Source: Chloroflexota bacterium (GTDB lineage Bacteria; Chloroflexota; Limnocylindria; Limnocylindrales; CSP1-4). From it: DNA of 64,000 bases. A model generated the notes under the pieces. That model did no database searches. It saw only the letters and a program-made list of their open reading frames with translations, and was not told where the DNA came from. A program made the translations under genes and the position numbers. The stretch covers positions 105,473-169,472 of the forward strand of contig VBEC01000018.1 in assembly GCA_005883615.1 (NCBI GenBank). The letters are read 5' to 3'. Position 1 is the stretch's first letter. The number at the start of each line of letters is the position of its first letter. Shown here one piece after another: positions 19,361-29,888 of the stretch.

Positions 19361-20959
19361 GTGAGCCGGCCGGCGGACCTGCTGATCAGCGGCGGGAAGA
19401 TCGTGGACGGGACCGGAGCGGCAGGGTATGCGGGGAGCGTGGCTGTCGAAGGCGAGAGGCTGCGCATGGTCGGGCCGGGCGAGGCGCCGCCCGAGGCGGG
19501 GCGAGTGATCGATGCGACCGGGATGGTGGTGTCCCCTGGCTTCATCGACCTCCACAGCCACAGCGGCCTGATGATGCTAGCCGAGCCGCTCCACGAGCCG
19601 AAGGTCAGGCAGGGCGTGACGACGGAGGTCATCGGTGTCGACGGCAACTCCTATGCCCCGTTTCCGACCCAGCAAGACCTCGCCTCATTCGTCCATCTCA
19701 ATAGCGGCCTCGATGGCCGGCCGGCTCTGGCCTACGACTGGGACACGGTCGCGAGCTATCTGACGCGCTTCGATCGGCAGGTCAGCGTCAACGTCGCGTT
19801 CATGGTCGGCAACTCGGCGCTCCGGATCGCGGCAGTCGGATGGGACGATGTGCCGGCCGACGAGAGGGCGATGGATCGCCAACGGGCGCTGCTACGCGAG
19901 GGGATGCAGGAGGGCGCGTTCGGCCTGAGCTCTGGCCTCGACTATCCGCCCGGCAGCTATGCCACCACCGGGGAGCTAGCGGAGCTCGCGCGCGAAGCCG
20001 GCAGGTACGGAGGCTTCTACCACACCCACGTGCGCTACACGCTGGGCGACCGCTACCTGGACCCCTTTCGCGAGGCGATCGAGATCGGCCGGCGGGGCGA
20101 GGCGGCCGCCCACATCACGCACTTCTACCACCGCCTGACATTCCCCGGCGGACCCGATCCGATGCTCCAGCTGATCGACGACGCGCGGGCGGAGGGCCTC
20201 GACGTGACGTTCGATGCCTACCCCTACGAGTGGGCCAGCACGCGACTGCTGATCCTGATCCCGATGTGGGCGCAATCCGGGGGCCCGATGAAGACCAGGG
20301 AGCGTCTCGCCGATCCAGCGGTCCGCGGGCGTATTCGCACGGAACTGAAGGAACGCGGGCAGCTCTTTGCCGGCCAAGGCGGCCTGCGGGACGTCCGGCT
20401 CGGCGCGTTCAGCAGGCCCGAGAACCTGCGCTGGGAGGCGCGGATGCTGGGCGAGGTGATCGACGAACGCGGTGCGGATCCGGTGGATGTCCTGTGCGAG
20501 CTGCTTCTGGAGGAGGATCTTGGCGTCAACGAGGTGACACCGGGACCCCACACCGACGGCATCCGCCGGTTCCTCGCCCATCCGATCGGCATGGTCGGAA
20601 CCGATTCGACGTTCGTCGGAGCAAAGCCAAGCCCCCGAACGTATGGCAGCTATCCCCGGATCCTCGGCCAGTTCGTGCGCGACGAGGGGCTCCTCAGCCT
20701 CGAGGAGGCGGTCAGGCGGATGACCTCGGCGCCGGCTGCGCGCCTCGGGCTTAGGGGACGCGGTCGCCTGGTCGACGGCCTTGCTGCCGACATCGTGGTT
20801 TTCGATCCGAAGCGAATTCGGGCACGGGCGACCTACGACGAACCCCGGGCATTCCCCGAGGGCATCGAATGGGTGATCGTGAACGGCACCATCGTGGTCG
20901 AGGCGGGCAGGCACACTGGCGCGAGGACCGGCCGCTCACTGCACAGCGGACGCGACTGA
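19361..20959 (+). CDS. N-acyl-D-amino-acid deacylase / D-aminoacylase family amidohydrolase
   Basis: ADLLISGGKIVDGTGAAGYAGSVAV, VSPGFIDLHSHSG, VRQGVTTEVIGVDG, C-terminal GRLVDGLAADIVVFDP. Confidence 0.9.
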   Translation: MSRPADLLISGGKIVDGTGAAGYAGSVAVEGERLRMVGPGEAPPEAGRVIDATGMVVSPGFIDLHSHSGLMMLAEPLHEPKVRQGVTTEVIGVDGNSYAPFPTQQDLASFVHLNSGLDGRPALAYDWDTVASYLTRFDRQVSVNVAFMVGNSALRIAAVGWDDVPADERAMDRQRALLREGMQEGAFGLSSGLDYPPGSYATTGELAELAREAGRYGGFYHTHVRYTLGDRYLDPFREAIEIGRRGEAAAHITHFYHRLTFPGGPDPMLQLIDDARAEGLDVTFDAYPYEWASTRLLILIPMWAQSGGPMKTRERLADPAVRGRIRTELKERGQLFAGQGGLRDVRLGAFSRPENLRWEARMLGEVIDERGADPVDVLCELLLEEDLGVNEVTPGPHTDGIRRFLAHPIGMVGTDSTFVGAKPSPRTYGSYPRILGQFVRDEGLLSLEEAVRRMTSAPAARLGLRGRGRLVDGLAADIVVFDPKRIRARATYDEPRAFPEGIEWVIVNGTIVVEAGRHTGARTGRSLHSGRD

Positions 20960-20982
20960 GGGTCCCCCGGTGAGCCGACCTG

Positions 20983-21978
20983 TTAGCTCGCGGGTCGCTC
21001 GCTGGATCGGACCGGTCGGGCAGCCGGTGCGCTCCGCATCACGCGGCGATCGCCGTTGAGGCGGTTTTCGGCGACGTGCAGCGCGACCTCGAGGCTCTGA
21101 TCGGCTCCGACGTTGGCCCAGCCAATTGCCAGCCGCACGGCCACGGCGCCGGCCTCGAGCCAGAGGTCGGTCGCGGCCCGAACCCGCTCGACGAAGTTGA
21201 TCGCCTGGACCTCGTCCGTCTCCGGCAGCAGCACCCCGAACTCGCCGGGGCCGAGCCGTGCGACACGATCGGCGGACCGGGTGTCGCGGCGTATCGCCGC
21301 GGCGACGGCCAGCACCAGGCGATCGGCCGCATCCTGCCCGAAGCGGTCGACGAGCCGCTCGAGCCCGTCCAGCTCGGCCAGCACGACCGTGGCGGGCCGG
21401 CCGTAGCGAACGGTCCGCGCGGACTCCGCGTGGATCGCGTGTGACCAGAAGAGCGGTGAGTCGAGGCCGGTCGGTGGATCGACGAGAGGATTGCCGACCA
21501 CGTCGGGCGCGTCGTCGGGCTCGGTCTCGGGCGCCTGATGCCCCAGATCGGGCGCTGAATCGGTCGGTCCCATGCTTCCCAGGGTCCCCGCAGGCGGCTG
21601 CGGCGATGACGCCTCGGAGCGGTTCCGGACGTCGAAATGCATCCCGTCGTCGCCGGCCACGCGTGCCCCCGCCACCCGTGCCGTTGGTCCGCCCTGGGCC
21701 AAACCCACGTACGGCCGGCCAGATCCACCAGCCATGGCGAGCGTGCCAGGCCCGGCCAGGCCGCGCCCGCGCGATCGTCGAAGGCGGGGAACGATGAGCA
21801 CCGCGGCCATCAACGTGATGTTCGCCGCGATGGCGACGATGAGCAGGGTCAGGATTGCTTCCTGGGTGGGCACGCTAGCTCGGCTCCAGACGGAGAGATG
21901 AGTGCTCGATGCGAAGACGACAATCGAATCGCCACGAGGAGAGACGACGGCGCGACTATAGGCATTCGATGGGCGCAT
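20983..21978 (-). CDS. Membrane-anchored GGDEF-like domain protein with degenerate signature (GPGEF)
   Basis: TM segment ILTLLIVAIAANITLMAAVLIV; VRYGRPATVVLAELDGLERLVDRFGQDAADRLVLAVAAAIRRDTRSADRVARLGPGEFGVLLPET; start could be 21873 (GTG). Confidence 0.75.
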   Translation of the reverse strand: MRPSNAYSRAVVSPRGDSIVVFASSTHLSVWSRASVPTQEAILTLLIVAIAANITLMAAVLIVPRLRRSRGRGLAGPGTLAMAGGSGRPYVGLAQGGPTARVAGARVAGDDGMHFDVRNRSEASSPQPPAGTLGSMGPTDSAPDLGHQAPETEPDDAPDVVGNPLVDPPTGLDSPLFWSHAIHAESARTVRYGRPATVVLAELDGLERLVDRFGQDAADRLVLAVAAAIRRDTRSADRVARLGPGEFGVLLPETDEVQAINFVERVRAATDLWLEAGAVAVRLAIGWANVGADQSLEVALHVAENRLNGDRRVMRSAPAARPVRSSERPAS

Positions 21979-22141
21979 GACGATAAGCTGATGGTCACCC
22001 GGACCGATTCGCGGTGCCGGGCGACACCGACGAGGGTGGTCACGTGAGGAGCAGGGCGGTTCGGTCATCGCCGGCCGTGTGCTTGACAGCACCGCGATCC
22101 ACCGGCCATCGTCCCTCGCCAAGGAGGCCGCTCTCGCGTCG

Positions 22142-24598
22142 ATGACCATCCGCACGCCGACCCCCCGCGGGCCCGTTCGGTCTGCTCCCGCCCGCTCGGC
22201 GCCCGACGCACTCGTGGTCCCGCCCGGCGAGATCACCACGGGCCATGCGCGCGGCGCGCCGCTCCGCCGGGAGGGCCCCGCCAAGCTGACCGGAGTGGCG
22301 AAATACGCCGACGACCTGGTCTTTCCGGGTGCGTGGTACGGCGGGACGGTGCGCTCCACGGAGGCCCACGCCCGCCTCGACGCCATCGAGCTCGATCCCG
22401 GCTTCGATTGGTCCGGGGTCGTGGTCGTCTCGGCCGCGGACATCCCCGGGGACAACGTCGTTTCGCTCATCAGCGACGACCAGCCCGTTCTCGTCCCCGT
22501 CGGCGGGGAGATCCGCCACCACGCCGAGCCGGTCGCGCTGCTCGCGGCACCCGACCGCGGGATGCTTCGCGAGGCACGCCAGCGGCTCACGCTTCGTACG
22601 ACGCCCTTGCCGGCCGTCTTCGACCCCCTCCAATCGGGCGAGGTATTTGCTCATTTCGACATCAGGAGGGGGGACGTCGAGGCGGCCCTGGCGGGTGCCG
22701 AGCTGGTCGTCGAGGGAATCTACCGGGTGGGGCACCAGGAGCAGCTCTACATCGAGAACCAGGCCATGATCGCGGTGCCTCGGGACGACGGCGGCGTGGC
22801 GGTCCACGGGTCGCTGCAATGCCCGTACTACATCCACAAGGCGCTCAAGCGCGCGCTCCTGCTGGACGACAGACGCGCACGGGTGGTCCAGACCGAGACC
22901 GGCGGCGGATTCGGCGGCAAGGAGGAGTACCCGTCGATGATCGCCCTGCACGCCGCACTGCTGGCGCTGAAGTGCAAGCGACCCGTGCGCATGATCTACG
23001 AGCGGCACGAGGACATTGCCGCCACCACCAAGCGCCATCCCGCGATCGTCACTTACCGCAGCGGCGTCGACCGCGAGGGCCACCTGATCGCGCAGGACAT
23101 CGAAGTGGTCATGGACGGCGGCGCCTACACCACGCTGACGCCCGTCGTGCTTTCTCGCGGAACGCTTCACGCCGGCGGCCCCTACGCGTGTGAGAACGTT
23201 CGGATCCGCTCGCGCGCCGTGGCGACGAACACGCCACCGAACGGGGCGTTTCGAGGCTTCGGAGCGCCGCAGGTGGAGTTCGCCGCCGAGATGCAGGTCA
23301 ACCGCATCGCCGAAGTCCTCAAGGTGTCGCCGCTCGAGTTGCGCCGTCGATGGGTCTACCAGCGCGGCGACGTCACCCCGACCGGACAGGTACTCCGCGA
23401 GAGCGTGGCCGGCGAGGAGGTGCTCCTGCGCGCGACCGAGGCCGCCGAGTACGAGCGAGTCCGGGAACGGACGGCGGGCGCGCGCGCACGGCGCGGCGCC
23501 GATGGATCCGGGCGCGAGGGAGGAGACCGGACAGCGTCGGGGATCGGCCTGGCACTGGGCTGGCATGGCGCGGGATTTACGGGCTCCGGCGAGGTCCACC
23601 TGGCCAGCATCGCTTCGGTCGAGCTGACCGCCGACGGACGGATCGCCGTCCTCACGGCGTCGACCGAGATGGGGCAGGGGACGAAGACGATCTTCCCGCA
23701 GCTGGCGGCGGCGGAGCTCGGCGTCCCAGTCGAGGACGTCGACATCGCCCCGCAGGACACCGGGATCGTCCCGGATTCCGGCCCGACCGTAGCATCCCGC
23801 ACAGCCATGGTCGTCGGTGGCCTGGTGATCAAGGCGTGTCGCCGTCTGCGTGAGGAGGTGGAGGCGAGGACCGGCCGGCCGTTCGCGGAGGCCTATCGCG
23901 ACGACGCCCGGGACCATGGCCCGACGCGCGTCGATCAGCAGTTCGAGCCTTATCCGGGGGTGCAGTTCGACGATGCGACGTACAGCGGTGACGCGTACCC
24001 GGCGTTCGGCTGGGCGGCTTGCGTGGCCGAGGTCGACGTGGACCTGGACACGGGCGAGGTGGCGGTGCGAAACGTGGTCGCCGCCGACGACGTCGGGCGG
24101 GTCATCCACCCGGTCCTTGCCGAGGGCCAGGTCGAGGGCGGCACCCTGCAGGCGATCGGCTACGCCACGATCGAGGAGATCAAGCTCGAGGACGGCCGCT
24201 ACCTCAACGACCGCCTGGCGACCTATCTCATTCCGACGGCGCTTGATGCGCCGCGCATCACGTCGATCCTGGTAGAAGCGCCGTTCAGCGGCGCGCCGCA
24301 CGGCGCGAAGGGCGTTGGCGAGCTGCCGATGGACGTGGGGGCACCGGCCGTTGTGGACGCAATTCACGACGCGACAGGCGTCTGGATCCACGACCTGCCG
24401 GCCAGCCCGGAACGCATCCTCGCTGCGCTGGGAGCGACGGGCCCGACCTCGAGCTCGAGCGCCGGGCGATCCAGGAGCGACAAGGATGTCGAAGGCGCCG
24501 TCGACGCGGCGATGGACGCTCCGATCGAAGTGGGGACGGATCCACTGCCCACCGAGCGAACCGACGCCCAGCCGTTTCGAGCACCAACCGACCGGTGA
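22142..24598 (+). CDS. Xanthine dehydrogenase family, molybdopterin-binding subunit
   Basis: RREGPAKLTGVAKYADDL, QTETGGGFGGKEEYPSM, GAFRGFGAPQVEFAAE, ASTEMGQGTKTIFPQ; start approximate. Confidence 0.93.
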   Translation: MTIRTPTPRGPVRSAPARSAPDALVVPPGEITTGHARGAPLRREGPAKLTGVAKYADDLVFPGAWYGGTVRSTEAHARLDAIELDPGFDWSGVVVVSAADIPGDNVVSLISDDQPVLVPVGGEIRHHAEPVALLAAPDRGMLREARQRLTLRTTPLPAVFDPLQSGEVFAHFDIRRGDVEAALAGAELVVEGIYRVGHQEQLYIENQAMIAVPRDDGGVAVHGSLQCPYYIHKALKRALLLDDRRARVVQTETGGGFGGKEEYPSMIALHAALLALKCKRPVRMIYERHEDIAATTKRHPAIVTYRSGVDREGHLIAQDIEVVMDGGAYTTLTPVVLSRGTLHAGGPYACENVRIRSRAVATNTPPNGAFRGFGAPQVEFAAEMQVNRIAEVLKVSPLELRRRWVYQRGDVTPTGQVLRESVAGEEVLLRATEAAEYERVRERTAGARARRGADGSGREGGDRTASGIGLALGWHGAGFTGSGEVHLASIASVELTADGRIAVLTASTEMGQGTKTIFPQLAAAELGVPVEDVDIAPQDTGIVPDSGPTVASRTAMVVGGLVIKACRRLREEVEARTGRPFAEAYRDDARDHGPTRVDQQFEPYPGVQFDDATYSGDAYPAFGWAACVAEVDVDLDTGEVAVRNVVAADDVGRVIHPVLAEGQVEGGTLQAIGYATIEEIKLEDGRYLNDRLATYLIPTALDAPRITSILVEAPFSGAPHGAKGVGELPMDVGAPAVVDAIHDATGVWIHDLPASPERILAALGATGPTSSSSAGRSRSDKDVEGAVDAAMDAPIEVGTDPLPTERTDAQPFRAPTDR

Positions 24599-25098
24599 CT
24601 GCGTATCGAATGCTGGTCAACGGGGACGCCGTGGAGGTCGACGTTCCAGGGATGCGCCGCCTCCTTGACGTCCTTCGCGAGGATCTCGGACTCAGCGGCA
24701 CGAAGGAGGGCTGCGGCGAGGGGGAGTGCGGCGCGTGCTCCGTGCTGCTCGACGGCGAATTGGTCGACGCCTGTCTCGTGCCGATTTGTCAGGTTGACGG
24801 CCACGTGGTCCGAACGGTCGAGGGCCTGGCCGGCCGGGCGGTCGACGGGCAGCCGGATCTCTCACAGCTCGACGTCGTGCAGTCAGCGTTTCTCGAGACC
24901 GGCGGCGCGCAATGCGGTATCTGCACTCCGGGCATGCTGATGGCGGCCCATGCGTTCCTGGCGTCGGGCGCCGATCCAACGGATGAGGCCATCCGCGAAG
25001 CCATCGCCGGGAACCTGTGCCGCTGCACGGGTTACACCAAGATCGTCGACGCGATCGTATTGGCGGCCCATTCCGCCAGCCAGCCGCCGGTCGAATGA
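24595..25098 (+). CDS. Xanthine dehydrogenase family, (2Fe-2S) subunit
   Basis: GTKEGCGEGECGACSVLLDG, GGAQCGICTPGMLMAAHAFL, GNLCRCTGYTKIVDAI. Confidence 0.95.
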   Translation: MTAYRMLVNGDAVEVDVPGMRRLLDVLREDLGLSGTKEGCGEGECGACSVLLDGELVDACLVPICQVDGHVVRTVEGLAGRAVDGQPDLSQLDVVQSAFLETGGAQCGICTPGMLMAAHAFLASGADPTDEAIREAIAGNLCRCTGYTKIVDAIVLAAHSASQPPVE

Positions 25099-25117
25099 GC
25101 GCCGGCGAGCGCTGACC

Positions 25118-25975
25118 GTGCCGATCCAGCCACCCGTCGAATCGCCACGCGACCTCGGCGAAGCCTATGCGCTCCTCGCGGCGACCCACCATCGGCCCAT
25201 CGCGGGCGGCACCGACGTGATGGTCCAGATCACTGGCGAGATCGGCCAGCTACCCGACCGCCTCCTCGACGTCTGGCACCTCGAGGGGTTGCGAGGCATC
25301 ACGGTTTCCGAGGGGGCGCTGACGATCGGAGCACTGACGACGTACACGGCCATGCGGCACTCCGCGCCCTGCCGGGAACATGCCCCTGCACTCGTCGAGG
25401 CCGCAGCGACGATCGGCGCAGCGCAGATCCAGAATCGGGGCACGATCGGGGGCAACATCGCGAACGCATCGCCGGCTGGTGACACCCTGCCCGTCTTGCT
25501 TGCAATGGACGCGGAGATCGTGGCGGGCTCGCTGCGCGGCGAGCGAATCGTGGCGGCGGCCGACTTCTGGACCGGCTACCGCCGAACGGCCCTCGCTCCC
25601 GACGAGCTGGTCCTGCGCGTCCGGCTGCCGATCGCCCCGGATCGCGAGGTCCGCTTCCGCAAGATCGGGACACGCCGGGCGCAGGCAATCAGCAAGGTCG
25701 TGATGGCTCTGTCCTGGCATCTACGTGATGGCCGGCCGGAGTGGCGGGACGTCCGCGTGGCTCTTGGGTCAGTCGCGGAACGACCAATTCGGGTGGTGGC
25801 CACCGAGGCACTCCTCGAGGGCGCAGCGCCGACCGCCGAGACCGCCGCACGAGCAGCGGAGGCCGTTGCGGGCGAGATCAAGCCCATCGACGACGTTCGT
25901 TCCACAGCCGACTACCGCCGGGCGGTGACCGCCCGCGTGCTGCAGCGCATGATCCGCGAAGCCGGCGGCTGGTGA
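25118..25975 (+). CDS. Xanthine dehydrogenase family, FAD-binding subunit
   Basis: [50 protein letters not shown] start inferred. Confidence 0.92.
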   Translation: MPIQPPVESPRDLGEAYALLAATHHRPIAGGTDVMVQITGEIGQLPDRLLDVWHLEGLRGITVSEGALTIGALTTYTAMRHSAPCREHAPALVEAAATIGAAQIQNRGTIGGNIANASPAGDTLPVLLAMDAEIVAGSLRGERIVAAADFWTGYRRTALAPDELVLRVRLPIAPDREVRFRKIGTRRAQAISKVVMALSWHLRDGRPEWRDVRVALGSVAERPIRVVATEALLEGAAPTAETAARAAEAVAGEIKPIDDVRSTADYRRAVTARVLQRMIREAGGW

Positions 25976-27636
25976 TGGAAGATCAGGACCGGTCCACGGG
26001 CTTGCCGGCCGATTTGGAGGAGACAGCCGAATACCCGCTCCCCCCACCATCGGGCGTGGCGGTTGTTGGTCCGACCCTGCCCGGCACGGAGCGAATCCTG
26101 ACGCCCGAAGCTCTTGACTTCGTGGCCGGCATCCACCGCCGGTTCGACCTCCATCGCCAGGCGTTGCTCGGCCGGCGGATCGACCGCCAGATCGAGCTCG
26201 ACCGGGGCGTAGAGCCGGGTTTCCTCGAGGAGACAGCAAGCGTCAGGGGGGCGGCCTGGGTCGTCGTCGGAGCCCCCGCCGACCTGCTCGATCGGCGGGT
26301 GGAGATCACCGGTCCGGTCGAGCGGAAGATGATGATCAACGCGCTCAATTCGGGAGCCCGCGTGTTCATGGCCGACTTCGAGGACGCCCTCAGCCCGACG
26401 TGGGCGAACGTGATCGAAGGCCAGCTGAACCTCCAGGACGCGGTGCGGCGCAGCCTGGCTTTCACGACTCCCGAGGGCCGCGACTACGCGTTGAATGACA
26501 AGACCGCGACCCTGGTGGTGCGACCGCGGGGCTGGCACCTCTCGGAGGCCAACGTTCTCGTCGACGGGGAGCCGATCTCGGCCAGCCTGTTCGACTTCGG
26601 ACTCTATTTCTTCCACAACGCCGAGGAGCTGATCCGGCGTGGCTCGGGCCCGTACTTCTACCTGCCAAAGCTCGAGAGCCACCTGGAGGCGCGCCTCTGG
26701 AATGACGTCTTTGTCGAGGCACAGCTCGCACGCGGGATCGAGATCGGGACGATCCGCGCGACCGTGCTGATCGAGACGATCCTGGCCGCCTTCGAGATGG
26801 ACGAGATCCTGTACGAGCTGCGCGATCACGCCGCGGGCTTGAACGCCGGGCGGTGGGACTACCTGTTCAGCATCATCAAGCGCTTCCGCTCCTCGTCTGC
26901 GCTGGAATTGCCGGATCGCGGCCAGGTAACGATGACTGTGCCGTTCATGCGTGCGTACGCACAGCTCCTGGTGCGGACCTGCCACCGCCGGGGGGCACAC
27001 GCGATCGGCGGCATGGCCGCCTTCATCCCGTCACGGCGAGACAAGGAAGTGAACAAGCGGGCACTCGAGAAGGTGGCCGACGACAAGGAGCGCGAGTCCG
27101 GGGATGGCTTCGATGGAACGTGGGTTGCCCATCCCGATCTCGTCCCCGTTGCGACCGCGATCTTCGACAGCGTGCTGGGGACGGAACCGCACCAGAAGCT
27201 GCGCCCGTTCGAAGAGCTGGAGGTCTCGCCCGAACAGCTGCTCGACTTCACGGTCCCAGGCGGGACGGTCAGCGAGGCCGGCATCCGCACGAACATCTCC
27301 GTCGCCCTGGCCTACCTCGACAGCTGGCTGCGCGGGAACGGCGCGGCGGCCATCAACAACCTCATGGAGGATGCCGCGACGGCCGAGATCAGCCGCTCTC
27401 AACTGTGGCTGTGGCGGACCCGGGGGGTCCGGCTGGAGGACGGCCGCACGTTCGGCGCGAAGCTGTACGAGACGATCCGCGACGAGGAGCTCGAAGCGCT
27501 GGGCGGCCGTGGTTCGGGCAGGCTGGGCGAGGCCGCGGACTTGATGGATGATCTCGTTCTCGGAGAGGACTTCCCGGAATTCCTGACGCTGCTGGCCTAC
27601 CCGCTGCTCGACGCTCCCGAGTCCCTGAATCGGTGA
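25975..27636 (+). CDS. aceB: Malate synthase (AceB type)
   Basis: [96 protein letters not shown]; start overlaps the preceding stop. Confidence 0.95.
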   Translation: MEDQDRSTGLPADLEETAEYPLPPPSGVAVVGPTLPGTERILTPEALDFVAGIHRRFDLHRQALLGRRIDRQIELDRGVEPGFLEETASVRGAAWVVVGAPADLLDRRVEITGPVERKMMINALNSGARVFMADFEDALSPTWANVIEGQLNLQDAVRRSLAFTTPEGRDYALNDKTATLVVRPRGWHLSEANVLVDGEPISASLFDFGLYFFHNAEELIRRGSGPYFYLPKLESHLEARLWNDVFVEAQLARGIEIGTIRATVLIETILAAFEMDEILYELRDHAAGLNAGRWDYLFSIIKRFRSSSALELPDRGQVTMTVPFMRAYAQLLVRTCHRRGAHAIGGMAAFIPSRRDKEVNKRALEKVADDKERESGDGFDGTWVAHPDLVPVATAIFDSVLGTEPHQKLRPFEELEVSPEQLLDFTVPGGTVSEAGIRTNISVALAYLDSWLRGNGAAAINNLMEDAATAEISRSQLWLWRTRGVRLEDGRTFGAKLYETIRDEELEALGGRGSGRLGEAADLMDDLVLGEDFPEFLTLLAYPLLDAPESLNR

Positions 27637-27664
27637 GCTGTCCCTGGCCCAGCCGCAGCGGTCC

Positions 27665-29065
27665 TCAGCCGAACGGGGGCAGGCGCTCCTGGAACTGCCC
27701 GAATCCGCGGCGTCCGACGAACGCGCCGTCGCGGATCACGGCACGGCCGCGGACGAACACGGACCGAACGGCGCCCGATACCGCCATGCCCTCATACGGC
27801 GTGTAGTCGCTCGTGTGGTGGAGGTCGGCCGCGCGCAGGACCCGGCTTGCTTTGGGATCGAACAGCACGAGGTCGGCATCCTTGCCGACTTGGATGGCGC
27901 CCTTGGAGGGAAGCCCGAACAAGCGGGCGGGGGTCGTCGAGAGAAGGTCGACCATCCGCTCGAACGTGATCCGGCCGCGGACGACGCCCTCGGAGTAGAG
28001 GATCCCGAGCAGTGTCTCGATCCCGGGCGCACCGTTGCTGATGCGATCGAACGGCACGCCGCGAGCCGCGTCGGCCTTTTCCACGGCCAGGCGGTCGGGA
28101 ACGTGGTCCGTGGCCACCACGTCCAGCGTCCCATCGACGAGGCCTTCCCAGAGTGCGTCTCGATCCGCGGGTGCGCGCAGCGGCGGAGCGATCACGTAGC
28201 GTGAGGACTCCTCGACGGGCCCCGAATAGCGCTCTTCGGTCAGGGTCAGGTAATGCGGGCACGTCTCGGCGTACGCCCGGATCCCGGCCGCCTTCGCCCG
28301 CCGAACCTCGTCGAGCGCCGACCGCGACGAGAGATGCACGACATACGCCGGCGCATCGGCCGCCTGCGCGAACGCCATCGCGCGATGCGTGGCGACGGCC
28401 TCTACGTACGCCGGCCGGGATCGTGCGTGGCCGTCCGGCCCCGTCCGACCGGCGGCCAGCTCGGCGCGAACGCCCGCGTCGAGCAACACCGGGTCCTCAC
28501 AGTGGACCTGGAGCATGCCGCCGCGTTGTCCCATGGCGCGAACGGCCTGGAAGAGCTCCCGCCCTCCCAGCCGGAAGTCGAAGACCATGAACGCCTTGGC
28601 CGTCGGAACACCGGCGCCGACCATTGCGGGCAGATCGCCGATCGGCTCCTCCATTCCGCCCGAGATCGCAACGCTCAATCCGTAGTCGATCGCGGCATCC
28701 TCCTCGGTTCGGTGGCGCCACTCGCCCAGACCCGCCAGGAGGGAGCGCGACGCCGTTTCGGGCGAGCCGGTCCCGGGGTTGTTGAATGACAGGAACGTCG
28801 TCGTCCCACCGAAGGCAGCCGCCACGGAGTCCTGGAAGAAGCGGTCCGGTTCCGCGGCGCTCGCGAGGCGCGTGTGCGTGTGGACGTCGACGACCCCAGG
28901 CAGGACGAGCAGCCCGGCGGCATCGACGACCTCGCCCGCGTCCGCGGATCGGCCCCCGGGATCCTCCTCGATCGAGGTGATGCGACCCGACTCGACCGCC
29001 ACATCCGCGACGCGCGAGCCCGTGGCCGTCACCACGGTCCCTCCGCGGAGGAGCAGGTCGATCAT
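27665..29065 (-). CDS. Cyclic amidohydrolase (dihydropyrimidinase / allantoinase-like)
   Basis: LLLRGGTVVTATG, PGVVDVHTHTRL, KAFMVFDF (candidate carboxylated Lys), LQVHCEDPVLLD, YAETCPHYLTLTEE, VVATDHVPD. Confidence 0.88.
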   Translation of the reverse strand: MIDLLLRGGTVVTATGSRVADVAVESGRITSIEEDPGGRSADAGEVVDAAGLLVLPGVVDVHTHTRLASAAEPDRFFQDSVAAAFGGTTTFLSFNNPGTGSPETASRSLLAGLGEWRHRTEEDAAIDYGLSVAISGGMEEPIGDLPAMVGAGVPTAKAFMVFDFRLGGRELFQAVRAMGQRGGMLQVHCEDPVLLDAGVRAELAAGRTGPDGHARSRPAYVEAVATHRAMAFAQAADAPAYVVHLSSRSALDEVRRAKAAGIRAYAETCPHYLTLTEERYSGPVEESSRYVIAPPLRAPADRDALWEGLVDGTLDVVATDHVPDRLAVEKADAARGVPFDRISNGAPGIETLLGILYSEGVVRGRITFERMVDLLSTTPARLFGLPSKGAIQVGKDADLVLFDPKASRVLRAADLHHTSDYTPYEGMAVSGAVRSVFVRGRAVIRDGAFVGRRGFGQFQERLPPFG

Positions 29066-29081
29066 CCGCGCCTCGGCAAAC

Positions 29082-29525
29082 CTAGTCGCTCTCGGTGATC
29101 TCGACGTCCTGAGCGCCCTCCCACAGGCAGCGCCGTCCGACCTCGCGAAGCCGATCGATCCAGCCCTCGTCGGGCTGGACCGTCGCGAAATGATTGCCGG
29201 CGAGCTGGCCGACCTTCGAGGAGAAGCTGCAGGCGCCGTACGGGAACAGGATCTCGCACTCCGAGACGCCGCCGGGGTAGATCAGCAGTTGGCCCGGGGC
29301 TGGGTGCGAGGTGTGATTCTCGAACTCGAGGTCCGGCCGCAGGTCGCCGAACGGGATCCAGGTCGACTCGCCGCTCCAACGGCAGTGGATCAACTGCGCC
29401 CGGATAGGCAGTAATCCCCGGATCACCGCGATCGTCCTTGGCGCCTCGGTCTCCCAGCGCGCGCTAAAGTTGAGGTTGCCGGCCCGGATCGCCAGCCGAC
29501 CGGTCGCTTGCGGCTCGCTGCCCAT
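29082..29525 (-). CDS. DUF3830-like protein (cyclophilin-like fold expected)
   Basis: APRTIAVIRGLLPIRAQLIHCRWSGESTWIPFGD...ENHTSHPAPGQLLIYPGGVSECEILFPYGACSFSSKVGQLAGNHFATV; start approximate. Confidence 0.75.
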   Translation of the reverse strand: MGSEPQATGRLAIRAGNLNFSARWETEAPRTIAVIRGLLPIRAQLIHCRWSGESTWIPFGDLRPDLEFENHTSHPAPGQLLIYPGGVSECEILFPYGACSFSSKVGQLAGNHFATVQPDEGWIDRLREVGRRCLWEGAQDVEITESD

Positions 29526-29540
29526 GCCCGGGAGGATATC

Positions 29541-29888
29541 GTGGCCGACGCCGCCAAAAGTCCGCGGCCGACGATTTCGACTCATGTGCTCGACACGGAA
29601 CGGGGCATGCCGGCGCAGGGCGTGCGGGTCGCTCTGTATCGCCTCGACGTCGCGGAGAAGCCGGTGCGCATGACCCAGGCCCTGACCGACGCCGACGGCC
29701 GCATCGCAGACCTTCTCGAGCGACCGCTCGCGGCCGGCGACTACCGCCTCGAATTCGACGTCGCCCACGAGGAGGGTACGTTCTTCACACGCATGTCCGT
29801 GGAGCTGCGCGTGCGTGACGTCACCCGCAGCTACCACGTGCCGCTGCTCCTCTCGACCTATTCGCTGACGACCTATCGAGGCAGCTGA
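29541..29888 (+). CDS. 5-hydroxyisourate hydrolase (transthyretin-like)
   Basis: ISTHVLDTERGMPAQGVRVALYRL...ALTDADGRI...C-terminal YHVPLLLSTYSLTTYRGS. Confidence 0.95.
   Translation: MADAAKSPRPTISTHVLDTERGMPAQGVRVALYRLDVAEKPVRMTQALTDADGRIADLLERPLAAGDYRLEFDVAHEEGTFFTRMSVELRVRDVTRSYHVPLLLSTYSLTTYRGS

Noticed and set aside
20983-22590. 535-aa version of the GGDEF-like ORF
   Set aside because: The N-terminal ~200 aa are antisense to the start of the xanthine dehydrogenase subunit and look like shadow sequence; an internal start (21978 or 21873) is more plausible.
22040-24391. 783-aa minus-strand ORF
   Set aside because: Antisense shadow of the clear xanthine dehydrogenase subunit; low-complexity His/Arg/Asp-rich composition typical of high-GC shadow frames.
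25741-25974. N-terminal extension of the malate synthase ORF
   Set aside because: Overlaps the FAD subunit in another frame; the coupled ATG at 25975 gives a normal malate synthase N-terminus.
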